Positions 12,244-21,100 of a stretch of DNA of 43,844 nt are shown here, piece after piece. Source of the DNA: a virus; IMG/VR virus record IMGVR_UViG_3300020005_000013, positions 1-43,844 of that record; one strand, written 5' to 3'. Position 1 is the first letter of the stretch. Each line of letters starts with the position of its first letter. Below the pieces are notes generated by a model. The model made no database searches and was not told the DNA's origin. It saw nothing but the letters and a program-made list of their open reading frames with translations. The translations under genes and the position numbers were made by a program.

Positions 12244-13448
12244 CCGGGGGACGGGGACGCCCGAAGGCGAGGCCCGCCAAACGGGAGAACGGATCAGGCT
12301 CGATCACATGGGACGCCAGCAAGCAGCGGTGGCGCGTCGAACTCACTGTCGGGCGGACGGCCGACGGACGACAGATCCGCAAGAAGCGGCTGATCGTAGA
12401 CCGCGAGGAAGCCGAGCAAGTCCGTCTCGACATGCTCCGCCAGTACCGCGGCGCCGAGATCACCGGTGCCACGCCGACCCTCGCCCAGCACGCCGAAGAC
12501 TGGCTGAAGCTGGTCAACGCCCGCCGGGCGCCATCGACTCGCACCGTCGTGGAGTCCGACGTCCGCAAGCACATCATCGGCGGCCAGCTCGGCCATCTCG
12601 TGATCGACCGCCTGACCTACCGCCACGTCGAGATCTGGCTGGCCGACATGCGCGACCAAGGGTTCACGCACTGGACGATCACGACAAAGAAACGGACCCT
12701 CAGCCAGATCTTGCGCTGGGGCGTGAAGCGCGGACTGATCGGCGCCAACCCTGTCCAGTTCGCCGAGATGCCAGCAAACATCCGAGCTGGCGAAACCAAG
12801 CGAGCGTTCACCCTTGACGAGGCGTCGCGATTCATCGCCGCGTGCCAAGCGAGCGAACATCCGACTGGTGTCTACTTCCTCACAACGATGATGCTCGGGC
12901 TTCGCCCCGGCGAGACAAGCGGGCTGCGCTGGTCATCGGTCCGCTGGGCAACCGGGACGCTCCACGTCGATCGCGCCCTCAAACGGGAAGCCACCGGTCG
13001 GCCCATCGAGATCGGCCCAACTAAGACGCGCCACACCCGCACCGTGGCGATGCCTCCCGAGGTCGTTGATGCCCTGTCGATGTTCCAGGTACGTCACGAG
13101 GTCGCGGTGATGACTGGGCCAGAGATGCCGGCGCGGTGGGCCGATCTGATCTTCATCGCCCTCGACGACGGCCGTGAGAACTTCGGTTCCCCCGAGTACC
13201 CCACGTTCCTCCGCAAGCATCTCGATGAGCTGACGGCGGCGGCCGACGTCCCTCGCCTGACGCCGTACGAGCTGCGCCACTCGTGCGCCTCGATCCTGCT
13301 CGCTCGCGGCGTGTCGCCGACCACCGTCGCCGACATGCTTGGAACATCAGAGCGGATGCTCCGGGAGCACTACCACCACCTGATCGACCCGACCATCACG
13401 GCGGGCCGTGAGACATGGGCGACGATCACGTCTCAGACCGACGGCTGA
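12240..13448 (+). CDS. int: Tyrosine integrase
   Basis: GTG start overlaps the repressor stop. The protein has an N-terminal arm-binding region (GSGSITWDASKQRWRVELTV), a SAM-like core-binding domain at about 75-165, and the catalytic domain. Catalytic residues are Arg in LGLRPGETSGLRW, Lys in PTKTRHTRTVAM, His and Arg in YELRHSCASILL, and Tyr in MLREHYHHL. The usual LGH motif reads LGT, so one auxiliary His is replaced. At 402 residues it matches phage integrases. attP with a tRNA-Gly fragment follows 230 bases downstream. Confidence 0.95.
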   Translation: MTGGRGRPKARPAKRENGSGSITWDASKQRWRVELTVGRTADGRQIRKKRLIVDREEAEQVRLDMLRQYRGAEITGATPTLAQHAEDWLKLVNARRAPSTRTVVESDVRKHIIGGQLGHLVIDRLTYRHVEIWLADMRDQGFTHWTITTKKRTLSQILRWGVKRGLIGANPVQFAEMPANIRAGETKRAFTLDEASRFIAACQASEHPTGVYFLTTMMLGLRPGETSGLRWSSVRWATGTLHVDRALKREATGRPIEIGPTKTRHTRTVAMPPEVVDALSMFQVRHEVAVMTGPEMPARWADLIFIALDDGRENFGSPEYPTFLRKHLDELTAAADVPRLTPYELRHSCASILLARGVSPTTVADMLGTSERMLREHYHHLIDPTITAGRETWATITSQTDG

Positions 13449-13527
13449 TACCCACCGCTCAGCCGTTGGGCGGCCCCGGCTTGATCCCCTTCCCGCCATG
13501 GGGGCTCGCCGGGGTCGTTCCGCGTCC

Positions 13528-13572
13528 GGGGCGCTACCGCGCGGGGCGGGGCGCTACCCGGGGCGCTACGGG
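13528..13572 (+). repeat. Arm-type repeats GGGGCGCTAC, left side (three copies)
   Basis: Copies lie at 13528, 13548 and 13560. The last two plus GGG form a 25-base block (13548-13572) repeated exactly at 13763-13787. Direct repeats flanking the core on both sides are the hallmark of arm sites bound by the integrase N-terminal domain. Confidence 0.7.
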
Positions 13573-13605
13573 TACAAGAAACTCATCATGCCATGTCACG
13601 CCACA

Positions 13606-13648
13606 CGACAACTCGCAACAACATGCGACAACCCACAACATAGGGCAC
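13606..13648 (+). promoter_or_regulatory. 10-bp-phased CGACA/CAACA array with TAGGGCAC
   Basis: Four abutting ten-mers begin CGACA (13606), CAACA (13616), CGACA (13626) and CAACA (13636); TAGGGCAC follows at 13641-13648. Helical phasing and position between arm sites and core fit an excisionase filament, but the same 26-base unit recurs at the early promoter, so a repressor operator is also possible. Confidence 0.55.
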
Positions 13649-13678
13649 GCAATTATCCCCTACGACGATCCCGTGAGA

Positions 13679-13726
13679 ACCTTGCCAAGGTGAGGGTCGC
13701 GGGTTCGAATCCCGTCGTCCGCTCCA
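13679..13726 (+). other. attP: attP core: 3' part of tRNA-Gly(GCC)
   Basis: The segment reads as the 3' part of a bacterial glycine tRNA: anticodon loop TTGCCAA with half its stem, variable loop, T arm GCGGG-TTCGAAT-CCCGT, acceptor strand CGTCCGC, discriminator T and CCA. The 5' side of the anticodon stem stops pairing just left of 13679, marking where identity with the host gene probably ends. It lies directly beside int. Integration would rebuild the tRNA end. Confidence 0.85.
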
Positions 13727-13762
13727 GGTCAGAGGGCATTTTCACCCTTCGACCAGAATCTC

Positions 13763-13787
13763 GGGGCGCTACCCGGGGCGCTACGGG
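13763..13787 (+). repeat. Arm-type repeats GGGGCGCTAC, right side (two copies)
   Basis: Copies at 13763 and 13775 form the same 25-base block as 13548-13572. It ends three bases from the stop codon of the tail spike gene (13790), so the arm site is just outside the coding region. Confidence 0.7.
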
Positions 13788-13789
13788 CC

Positions 13790-16690
13790 TCAGAATGGGG
13801 GCAGCACGGCCGGCCGCACGATGAGGCGGGCCTCCCGGCTCGACGGGGCGGTGATCGAGCCGCCGTCGGGGAAGGTCACCGTGACGATCAGGTCGTCGAC
13901 GCCGACGGCGAGCCCGGCGGTCTGGGCGTCGGGCCAGTCGTAGACGACGATGCCGTTGAAGGCGTCATAGATGTAGGCCGGCAGCCTGAGCCACCCGTCG
14001 ACGTAGGTGACGGGCGGGAACCCGTCCGGCAGCTCCAGGGTCGGGCCGCCGTCCTCGGCGCGCAGTTGGAGGAAGGCGGTGCCGTCGGTGAGGTCGACCG
14101 GGAGGCCGGTGTCGTCCTCGATGGCGACCGCCAACATCGGCAGGCGATCGCCGCGGCGCATCGCCCATTCGCCGAGGATCATCGACGGACCCGGATCGAT
14201 GGCGCCCGGCACCCCGCCGCGGAGGCGGGCGATGTCGTTGGTCTCGACGGCGACGATCACGCCGGTGATCGGGGCGCCGACGAACGAGCCGGTGATGACG
14301 GCGACGTCGGGCTCCTCGACTACCGCGATGAGACCGTCGCCGAACGTGCCGGTGATGACGGCGACGTCGGGACCGCCCTCGACGGCGGCGATGACGCCAA
14401 TGACCGCGACAGGCGGCGTGAACACCGCGATGATCGCCGCCACATCGGGCTCCTCGACGGCGGCGATGACGCCCGACGGTGGTGCCGTGGACGTGCCGAC
14501 GATCGTCGCGACATCAGCGGTCTCGGTGGTGGCGATGACACCGGTGGGCGGCGCCGGATCGACGACGAGCACGAAGTCGGCGGTGCCGTCGACATGGTTG
14601 CCGGGATAGACAACGGTTCGGCCGGCGGTCTGGGCCTCGCTCGCCGAGATCGTCGTGTACGTGCCGAGGAACGGGTCGAACCACCGCAGACGCACGTCGC
14701 CGGTGCCGGCGATGATGGTCGTGTCGACGGTGACGGCGCGGTTGTTCGGGAAGTAGGCGGCGGCAACGGTGCCCGAGGCTCCGATCGCGGCCCGGTCGCT
14801 ACCGGTGCCCTGCCCGGTGGTGACGAACGCCGATGTCGGCGCCCACGTCGGGTCGGCGACGAACTCGTCGAGGAACGCCCAGCAATACGACTGCTGGGTG
14901 GTGTGGACGTGCGTGAGGACCTGCTGCCAGGTCAGGCCCTCGCCGAAGCCGAACGGGTTGGAGAACCCGAAGCACCACCAGTCCTCGTGGCCGTAGTTCT
15001 CGTAGCTGCCACCCTCCAGGAACACGGCCCATGACCGGTAGCGCAGGTTGAGACCGAGGTTGCCAGGGTTGTAGTGGGGGCTGCCGTCGTAGGGCGGTTC
15101 GACGTCGCCGGTGGGCAGGGTGGTGGCGCCGACCTCGTTGTAGCTGGTCTCGATCCGGTCGGTGCTGTTGCCCTCGTACTCGTAGAACCCGTTGCACGTG
15201 ACGTTGAAGTGCGAGTAGCCCTGCGTGATGATCGCGCCGTAGGTCGAGCTGTCCTGGTTGGCCTCGCACCAGCGCACCGGTCGACGCCCCGCCGTCTCGG
15301 CATCGTTGATGCCGTGGAACAGCGCGTCGATGTTCGCGTTGAGCCCCGGGTTGAGGTCGAACATGACGTGCCACACGATGTTCGTGTAGGCCAGGTACCG
15401 GATGGCCAGCTCGAACCCGGCGTTGTACGCCTGCGTGGTGGTCACGGCGTTGAAGTTGTTGGCGTTGCCGTTGTCGCCCCAGCTGTAGAAGAGGCTGAGG
15501 TTGATCGTCATCCCGAGGCGGTCGCACTCCGAGACGCACCAGTCGACCGACGACCAGCCGGGGCCGAACGTCGAGGCCCACGGGGTGCCGTTCCAGAAGG
15601 CCTGGCCGGCATCGTTGGTGTAGCGGTGCCAGCCGCCGAAGTCGATGCCGCCGCCGTAGCCGATGGTGGCGGCGTTGAACCCCTGCGCGGCGAGCCCTTC
15701 GAGCGCCTCGGTGATCTCGGCGTTGGAGAGGTTCTCCGCCATCGACCACGACGAGAAAGCCCGCATGAGGTAGACGTCGCCGAACTGGTCGACGATCTTG
15801 CGACCCGAGATGGCGGAGGCGTAGCGGTGCGAGAACGGGACGGTGCCGGTGATGGCCGAGATATCGCCGGTCTCGACCGCGACGATGGTGCCGGTGACGT
15901 TGGAGGGGTCGGTGGATGTGCCAGCGAGCGCGGCGACGTCGGCCGCCTCAGTGACGGCGATCACGCCCGAGTTGCCGGGCGGATCCGTGGACGTGCCGGC
16001 GATCGCCGAGACGTCGGCCGCCTCGCTGGCGGCGACGACGCCGATGACCGAGGATGGCGGACCCTTGTAGGTGACGATGACGGCGGTCCACGGCACCGAA
16101 CCGAAGGTCTGCGTCCAGGCATGGTCGATGGCGGTCGTCGCCGCCACGATCTTGTAGGCCGCGTTGGAGATGTAGGCGAGGCCCGACTCCTGCTCACCGA
16201 TCAGGGTGAAGGTCGGATCCTGCGTGATGGTGTCTCCGACGTCACCGCTGTCGACGGCGACGTAGACGAAGGCGATCTCGTCGGCCTGGGCCAGCGTGCC
16301 GGTCGAGCCGGTCGTCCACGTGGCCGAGGTCGCCGCGTTCTGCGACGACTTGTCGAACGCGGCAGTGACCATGTCCTCGACCTCGATGATGTCGAGGTTG
16401 GCGATGTCGACCCCAGCCTGACTGAACGTCACCGTGTGGGTCGCGCCGCCGGTGGCGATCGGCGCTGAGTAGACGGCGATCCAGATCGGCGACGTTGCCG
16501 TGTCGAAGTCGCGGGTCCAGGTATTGCCCTTGTTGTCGGTGACCGACGAGGGACCGGACGCGCCTTGATAGCCGCCGACGATGGCCACCGCGTGCCGACC
16601 GACCGTCGTCGGGTTGGTGAACGTGGCCGCGGTCGTCGAGCTACCGCTGGTGGGGTAGGTGTGCGCGACTTGCGCGACGGCTAGCGCCAT
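13790..16690 (-). CDS. Tail spike/fibre with DUF4038-like glycosidase domain
   Basis: Last gene of the virion operon. Order: an N-terminal virion-binding or jelly-roll-like region (about 1-210), three short repeats (about 217-280), a glycoside-hydrolase-like barrel beginning ISGRKIVDQFGDVYLMRAFS (about 285-640), a small beta domain like the collagen-binding domain that follows DUF4038 (about 640-710), five more repeats (about 713-827), and a C-terminal domain like the BppU N-terminus (MRRGDRLPMLAVAIEDD). The eight repeats share GVIA..E..DVA.I.GT. The barrel probably degrades a host surface glycan. Ribosome site AAGGGGG precedes the ATG. Confidence 0.8.
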   Translation of the reverse strand: MALAVAQVAHTYPTSGSSTTAATFTNPTTVGRHAVAIVGGYQGASGPSSVTDNKGNTWTRDFDTATSPIWIAVYSAPIATGGATHTVTFSQAGVDIANLDIIEVEDMVTAAFDKSSQNAATSATWTTGSTGTLAQADEIAFVYVAVDSGDVGDTITQDPTFTLIGEQESGLAYISNAAYKIVAATTAIDHAWTQTFGSVPWTAVIVTYKGPPSSVIGVVAASEAADVSAIAGTSTDPPGNSGVIAVTEAADVAALAGTSTDPSNVTGTIVAVETGDISAITGTVPFSHRYASAISGRKIVDQFGDVYLMRAFSSWSMAENLSNAEITEALEGLAAQGFNAATIGYGGGIDFGGWHRYTNDAGQAFWNGTPWASTFGPGWSSVDWCVSECDRLGMTINLSLFYSWGDNGNANNFNAVTTTQAYNAGFELAIRYLAYTNIVWHVMFDLNPGLNANIDALFHGINDAETAGRRPVRWCEANQDSSTYGAIITQGYSHFNVTCNGFYEYEGNSTDRIETSYNEVGATTLPTGDVEPPYDGSPHYNPGNLGLNLRYRSWAVFLEGGSYENYGHEDWWCFGFSNPFGFGEGLTWQQVLTHVHTTQQSYCWAFLDEFVADPTWAPTSAFVTTGQGTGSDRAAIGASGTVAAAYFPNNRAVTVDTTIIAGTGDVRLRWFDPFLGTYTTISASEAQTAGRTVVYPGNHVDGTADFVLVVDPAPPTGVIATTETADVATIVGTSTAPPSGVIAAVEEPDVAAIIAVFTPPVAVIGVIAAVEGGPDVAVITGTFGDGLIAVVEEPDVAVITGSFVGAPITGVIVAVETNDIARLRGGVPGAIDPGPSMILGEWAMRRGDRLPMLAVAIEDDTGLPVDLTDGTAFLQLRAEDGGPTLELPDGFPPVTYVDGWLRLPAYIYDAFNGIVVYDWPDAQTAGLAVGVDDLIVTVTFPDGGSITAPSSREARLIVRPAVLPPF

Positions 16691-16711
16691 CGGTCTCGCC
16701 CCCTTCGGGGT

Positions 16712-17116
16712 TTAGGCGTTGCCGGTGGTGATGGTGCCCGAGGTGATGGCGATGGTGCCGCCTGCGGTGACTGAGGTGGTGTTGAGCGTCATGTCGCCGC
16801 CGCCGCCAGTCGGGGTGATCGAGCCGTCGAGGACGCCGGTGGTGCCGTCGGCCTTCATGAGGCGGAACCAGCCGGCGGTGCCCGAGTTATCGGCCGACGT
16901 ATCCGACGTGACGGTGTTGAAGGTGAGCACGCCGGCCGACCCGGTGCCGAGCGCGCCCGCCACGACGAGCGTGCCGAGCAGCGTGCCCGACGGCGCGGTG
17001 GCCACCGACGCTGGCTGCAAGCCGGTGTACAGCTTGATCTGCGCGCCGGTGCCGGCCTCGGTGGCGATCGCCGTGGCCTGCGCGGTCCGCAGGGTGGTGT
17101 TGTACCTGAGCGTCAT
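16712..17116 (-). CDS. Small tail-associated protein (134 aa)
   Basis: The sequence starts LRYNTTLRTAQATAIATEAG and continues IKLYTGLQPASV and VLTFNTVTSDTSADNSGTAG. This is a pattern I associate with short beta-rich phage tail-fibre-associated proteins rich in Thr, Gly and Ala. No catalytic motif. ATG at 17116 follows AAAGGA. It sits between the tail spike and other fibre-like genes, so a structural role at the tail tip is likely. Confidence 0.65.
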   Translation of the reverse strand: MTLRYNTTLRTAQATAIATEAGTGAQIKLYTGLQPASVATAPSGTLLGTLVVAGALGTGSAGVLTFNTVTSDTSADNSGTAGWFRLMKADGTTGVLDGSITPTGGGGDMTLNTTSVTAGGTIAITSGTITTGNA

Positions 17117-17126
17117 GTCGGTCCTT

Positions 17127-17615
17127 TCACACGTTGCTGGGGTTGACGACGAACTGCATCCGGTCGTCGATTGGGATGGTCAGCCGTCGCCCGCTGCTGT
17201 AGGTGATGACGGCCGCGGCGCGGTAGACGCCTGGCGTGTCGAGATCGCCCGGCTGCCAATCGCGCACCAGCCGGTCGTCGCCGTCGGCGGATTCCACGCT
17301 CAGTGGGAAGCTGCGCGAGATCGCCTCGGTGTCGGACAGCACGAGTACGGCCGTAGTCAGCCCGGCGTCGTCGAGCGGCCCCTCGTCGGAGCAGACGAGC
17401 GCTGAGAACCGGGGCAGCACGTCGCCTTGGCGGTAGATCCAGCTGGGATCAGTGAGGTACCCGCCGGGCCAGGGCACGAGGTAGTAGCGCAGCGACGCCA
17501 GCGGGTCGCTGGCCTGCATCCCGTAGGTGCCCTCGCCATAGGTGCCGCTGCCGTACGTCGCCCCGGTCAAGGCGACGCCGGTGACGAAGCGGAGGCGGTA
17601 GCGGGTGGCCTTCAC
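17127..17615 (-). CDS. Phage structural protein with YGxGTYG motif (162 aa)
   Basis: The GTG at 17615 is chosen because it overlaps the upstream stop as GTGA; a GTG at 17633 is possible. The N-terminal part contains ATYGSGTYGEGTYGMQ, a glycine/tyrosine turn repeat seen in tail or baseplate-type proteins. The rest is beta-rich with a Pro/Asp motif (GDLDTPGVYRAAAVITY). Probably part of the tail or fibre attachment. Confidence 0.65.
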   Translation of the reverse strand: MKATRYRLRFVTGVALTGATYGSGTYGEGTYGMQASDPLASLRYYLVPWPGGYLTDPSWIYRQGDVLPRFSALVCSDEGPLDDAGLTTAVLVLSDTEAISRSFPLSVESADGDDRLVRDWQPGDLDTPGVYRAAAVITYSSGRRLTIPIDDRMQFVVNPSNV

Positions 17616-18130
17616 TGCCGATACCGGTTCCACACGACGTCAGCAGCGGCGTAGGTAGTGCCAGCAAAGCCGCCAGCCCAGTTCACGCTGAGCCCGAACT
17701 GCGGGGAACCCCCGGCCGGAACGACCCATGAGTGAGTGAACGGGCACGGTGCCCACAGGTTGGCGCCGGGGGAGTTCGTGGGCTGTGTCTGCACGTTGGT
17801 GCCGAACACCTGGGTGTTGAGGGAGTACCCGACGAAAGCGAGGGCCGATGAGTCGGAGCCGGCCCACCCGACGCCGGTGACGGACATGACCGTCGGATAG
17901 TCCAAGACCGGCGTCACGGCCACGTGCAGCACGGTGCTGCCGGCGACCGTCGGAGTCGAAAGAGCACGGGCGGCTGCACCGGCGACGCGGGATCCCGATT
18001 CGATCACCGCGATGTGGTTGATGATCTCGGTCAGCGCCGTCGAGATGACGATGTGGTCCGAGGGGTGCGCGTCGACCTGCGGTGTGGAGTTGGTGCGGTC
18101 CAGCGGTGGGACCGGCGGGGGGTATGGCAT
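17612..18130 (-). CDS. Tail-fibre-like protein (172 aa)
   Basis: ATG at 18130 overlaps the stop of the giant virion protein (TGATG). The N-terminal third has a helix preceded by THR-free Pro-rich sequence and DHIVISTALTEIINHIAVIE. The remainder is Gly/Thr/Val-rich and beta-like, with no motif I recognise. Location among tail genes suggests a virion role. Confidence 0.6.
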   Translation of the reverse strand: MPYPPPVPPLDRTNSTPQVDAHPSDHIVISTALTEIINHIAVIESGSRVAGAAARALSTPTVAGSTVLHVAVTPVLDYPTVMSVTGVGWAGSDSSALAFVGYSLNTQVFGTNVQTQPTNSPGANLWAPCPFTHSWVVPAGGSPQFGLSVNWAGGFAGTTYAAADVVWNRYRQ

Positions 18131-21100
18131 CAGCCTCTCCTCATCGCGCGGGCTCGCTGCTTGCGCAGTTCTCGCTCCTTCTTCTCGACGTCGATCGTCT
18201 CGGCGGTCGGGATCTGGAGACCACGACTGATCGTGGCGAGCAAGCCGGCGTTCTCACGTTCGGCGCCCTTGTAGGCGTAGCCCGTCTGGTAGCGGGCTTC
18301 TTCGCCGGGAGTGACGGTGAGATCGCGCAGGGCGCGGATCGGTGCGGGAGCGGCCTGCTGGGTGGCGATGTAGCCGATCTCGCCCAGGGCATGGAGCGGA
18401 TCGGAGACGAGGCGACTCAGCGGCGAAGTGGTCTCTTGCTGACCGTACCGGTTGAGGGCGGCGGTCGACGATGGCCGCCCGAGTGGGCGGATGGCACCGA
18501 CGTCGAAGCCGGTCGCCGAGGCGACACCGGTCTTGATCCACGGCGAGATGGCGTTGGTGTAGGTCTGCGCCCGCAGCGGGTTCCCCTCGAAGTTGAAATA
18601 CGGGGACGTGCCGCCGAGGTTGAGGAACTGGCCGCCGCCGAGCGGGATCTTGTTGCCGAGGAAGCCGAGCAGGTCGTCGGACATCTCCGGGTCGGCGTAC
18701 ATGTTGGCCAGGTTGAACAACATCGCGGCGCGCGTCGGCGAGTGGATCGGCAGCTTCATCGTGGCGGTGACCGAGTGGCGCAGCCAGGCGTAGAACGGCA
18801 GCACTTCCCGGACGTAGCGCCGCTCGAAGTTGGTCATCCGGGTGAAGTCGCCGAGCGCCGCCAACGTCGAGCGCATCGCCGCTTCGGTCGGGATCCCTTC
18901 GGCCCGCTTGGCGAGGAACACGGCGGAACGGGTGGCGTTGTCGACGAACTGGTTGACGGCGAACGAGAACCGCCCGGCGCGCTGCACGCCACGCCCGATC
19001 CGGGTCCGGGCGACCTGGTCGGGGCGGTCGAACTGGGTCCGAAACTCTTCGTAGGTGAGCCCGTAGTTGGCCAGCTCGTTGGGGGCGCCCCGGGACAGTC
19101 CTTCGTTCTCCCAGAGCTTGCGGAACCCGCCTTCGGACTTGGCGATGTTGCGGAACTGGCGGACCAGCTCGACGGGGCCGACGCCGGCGTTGAATCCGGC
19201 CATGATCCCGTTGCCGATGATGTTGCCGGTGAACCACTTGGTGGAGAACGGAAGCACCCATGTCTTCCACGTGCGGTTGGCCTTCGACAGGCCCCGGAAC
19301 AGGGCGTTGGTCGGCGCCGCCGCGTTGAGCTGACGTTGGATCTGTTCGGGGACGATGACCTGCTGCGGGTGGATCTCGCCGCCGCCGTTGATCGCCTTGT
19401 AGCCGGCCGCTTCGGCGACCTTGGCGATGTCCCGTGACGGCATGATCTCGCCGCCGTGCCCGTCGGCCCATGTCGCCATCGCCTCTTGGACCTCGGGGAT
19501 GGCGTCGGCGCGCTTGCCGAACTGCTCCATCACGGTCTGGTCGCGCACGTTGTACTCGTGCTTGCGGACCTCGGCGGCTTCGAGGCGGGCGTAGGCGTCA
19601 GGTGACAGCGGGCGCAGGCCGGTCTTACGTTGCTGCGTGGCGCGCAGGGTGCGGGTGCCGGTGAGCCGGCTCGACGACAGGGACCCACCGGTCGCCTCCG
19701 GGCCGCCGGTCAGATGGATCGGGTCGAGATCCCGTTCGACGTAGTCGGCGAGCGTCGTCGCGGTCTCTTCAGCCATCTCCAGGAACGTGTCACCGGAACC
19801 AGGCGAGCGCCGGTTGTACCCCTCGGCCATCTCGATGAGGGCACCGACGGCACGCTGGTTGCCTTGCGCCACGGTGCGGTACCTGGCCGGCATCGCGCCC
19901 GTGTAGTCGTTCATGATGGTGTGGATCGTCTTGGCCCGTGCCCCCTGGTAGCGCTCCATGTCGGCAGCGAGCGCGCTGCGGACGTCGTCGGGGATCAGCC
20001 ACGGCGTCTGATGGACGGCGTCGGCGACCCGCAGCGGCGTGTTGAGCCGACGCCCGGCCGCGGCGTCGGCCGACACGAGGGCGTCGATGTCTTCGAGCAG
20101 GGTGGCTTTGCCGACGGCGTCGTTGAGGGCGGTCAGGTCGTGCGGTTCGAGCACCACCCCCTTCTCGTCGAGGACACGTTGCACGGTGCGTCCGATCACC
20201 GCCGACGGGGTGCCTTGCTGGACGCCGAGTTCGGTGACCGGCGACAACGGCTGCTGCGTCCCGTCGAGCGCGGCGAGCATGTCGTCGTAGGCGCCGTACT
20301 TGCGGGCCAGACGGTTGACGACACCGGTCAGGGCGCGCCCGTCGCCACGGCCGACGAGCCCGCCGAGCGTCGGGCCGGCCCGGTCGATCTTGTTGCGCAT
20401 CCGCACGACGGCCGGACGGTTGACGTCTTCGACCATGCGATCCTGGAAAGAGCGGCCCAGCTCGGTCTCCAAGTTGGCGATGCGCTCGTTGCGGTAGTTG
20501 ATCGAGCGTCGGCGGCGGACCTGGGCGGACCGCATCGTGATCGCCCGGTCTGATTCGACGGCGGCGCGCTGCTGGAATCGTTCCGCCGGCGACAACGGGT
20601 GGGTCGTCTCACCGGTCGACGTGGTGCCGGTGCGGCGCTTCCACACGTTCGTCTCGACCGGCGGCTTGGCGATCTCGGACAGCTTCGGGCCGACCGGTGG
20701 GCGGGCGTTCAGCTCGGCGGCGGCGGCCTGGCGGACCCGTTCAGCGGCCGCGGTGAGCGCCGGCGTCGATTCGCCGGAGCGCATCCAGTCGGCGACGTCG
20801 CGGATCGGGACGGTAGAGCCGATCCCGTTGACGAGCGCCTCGACGTTGGCGCCCGGTAGATAGGACTCCAGCAGGTCGGTGAAGTCGCCCCACCCGGCGG
20901 CTTCGTCGCCGAGCATGGCGTCGAGGGTGGCGTTGAACGAGACCTGCTCATCGGGCGTCAGCGCGCCGTACTCGGTGCGTACGTCGGTGAGCGCCGTCTC
21001 GGCCGTGCGCACGGCCCGCCCGGCGTAGTCGGCGAGCCCGCCGCGCAACGCCGAGGTGACCTGCTCGACCGGCATCCCGCGTTCTTGGGCGATCAGCCCG

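Larger units (their letters stand above)
13449..13789. other. attP region between int and the tail spike
   Basis: This gene-free 341-base stretch holds, in order, three GGGGCGCTAC repeats, a 40-base block of 10-bp-phased CGACA/CAACA repeats with a TAGGGCAC operator half, the tRNA-Gly-derived core, and two more GGGGCGCTAC repeats. No gene is seen. Confidence 0.75.

Noticed and set aside
13590-13650. A - strand promoter reading into the 3' end of int
   Set aside because: TTGCGA-like hexamers exist, but no acceptable -10 at proper spacing; the block is better read as protein-binding repeats.
13679-13726. A complete tRNA gene
   Set aside because: Only the 3' part from the anticodon loop is present; the D arm and 5' acceptor strand are missing and the anticodon stem does not pair fully. 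It is an attP core.
14066-16468. Long + strand frames opposite the tail spike gene
   Set aside because: Low-complexity Asp/Gly/Arg sequence with no start signal, mirrored from the repeats on the true coding strand.
18082-19437. Long + strand frame opposite the giant virion gene
   Set aside because: It is antisense to a continuous 1718-codon gene in a GC-rich genome where the opposite strand is open by codon bias; no ribosome site.
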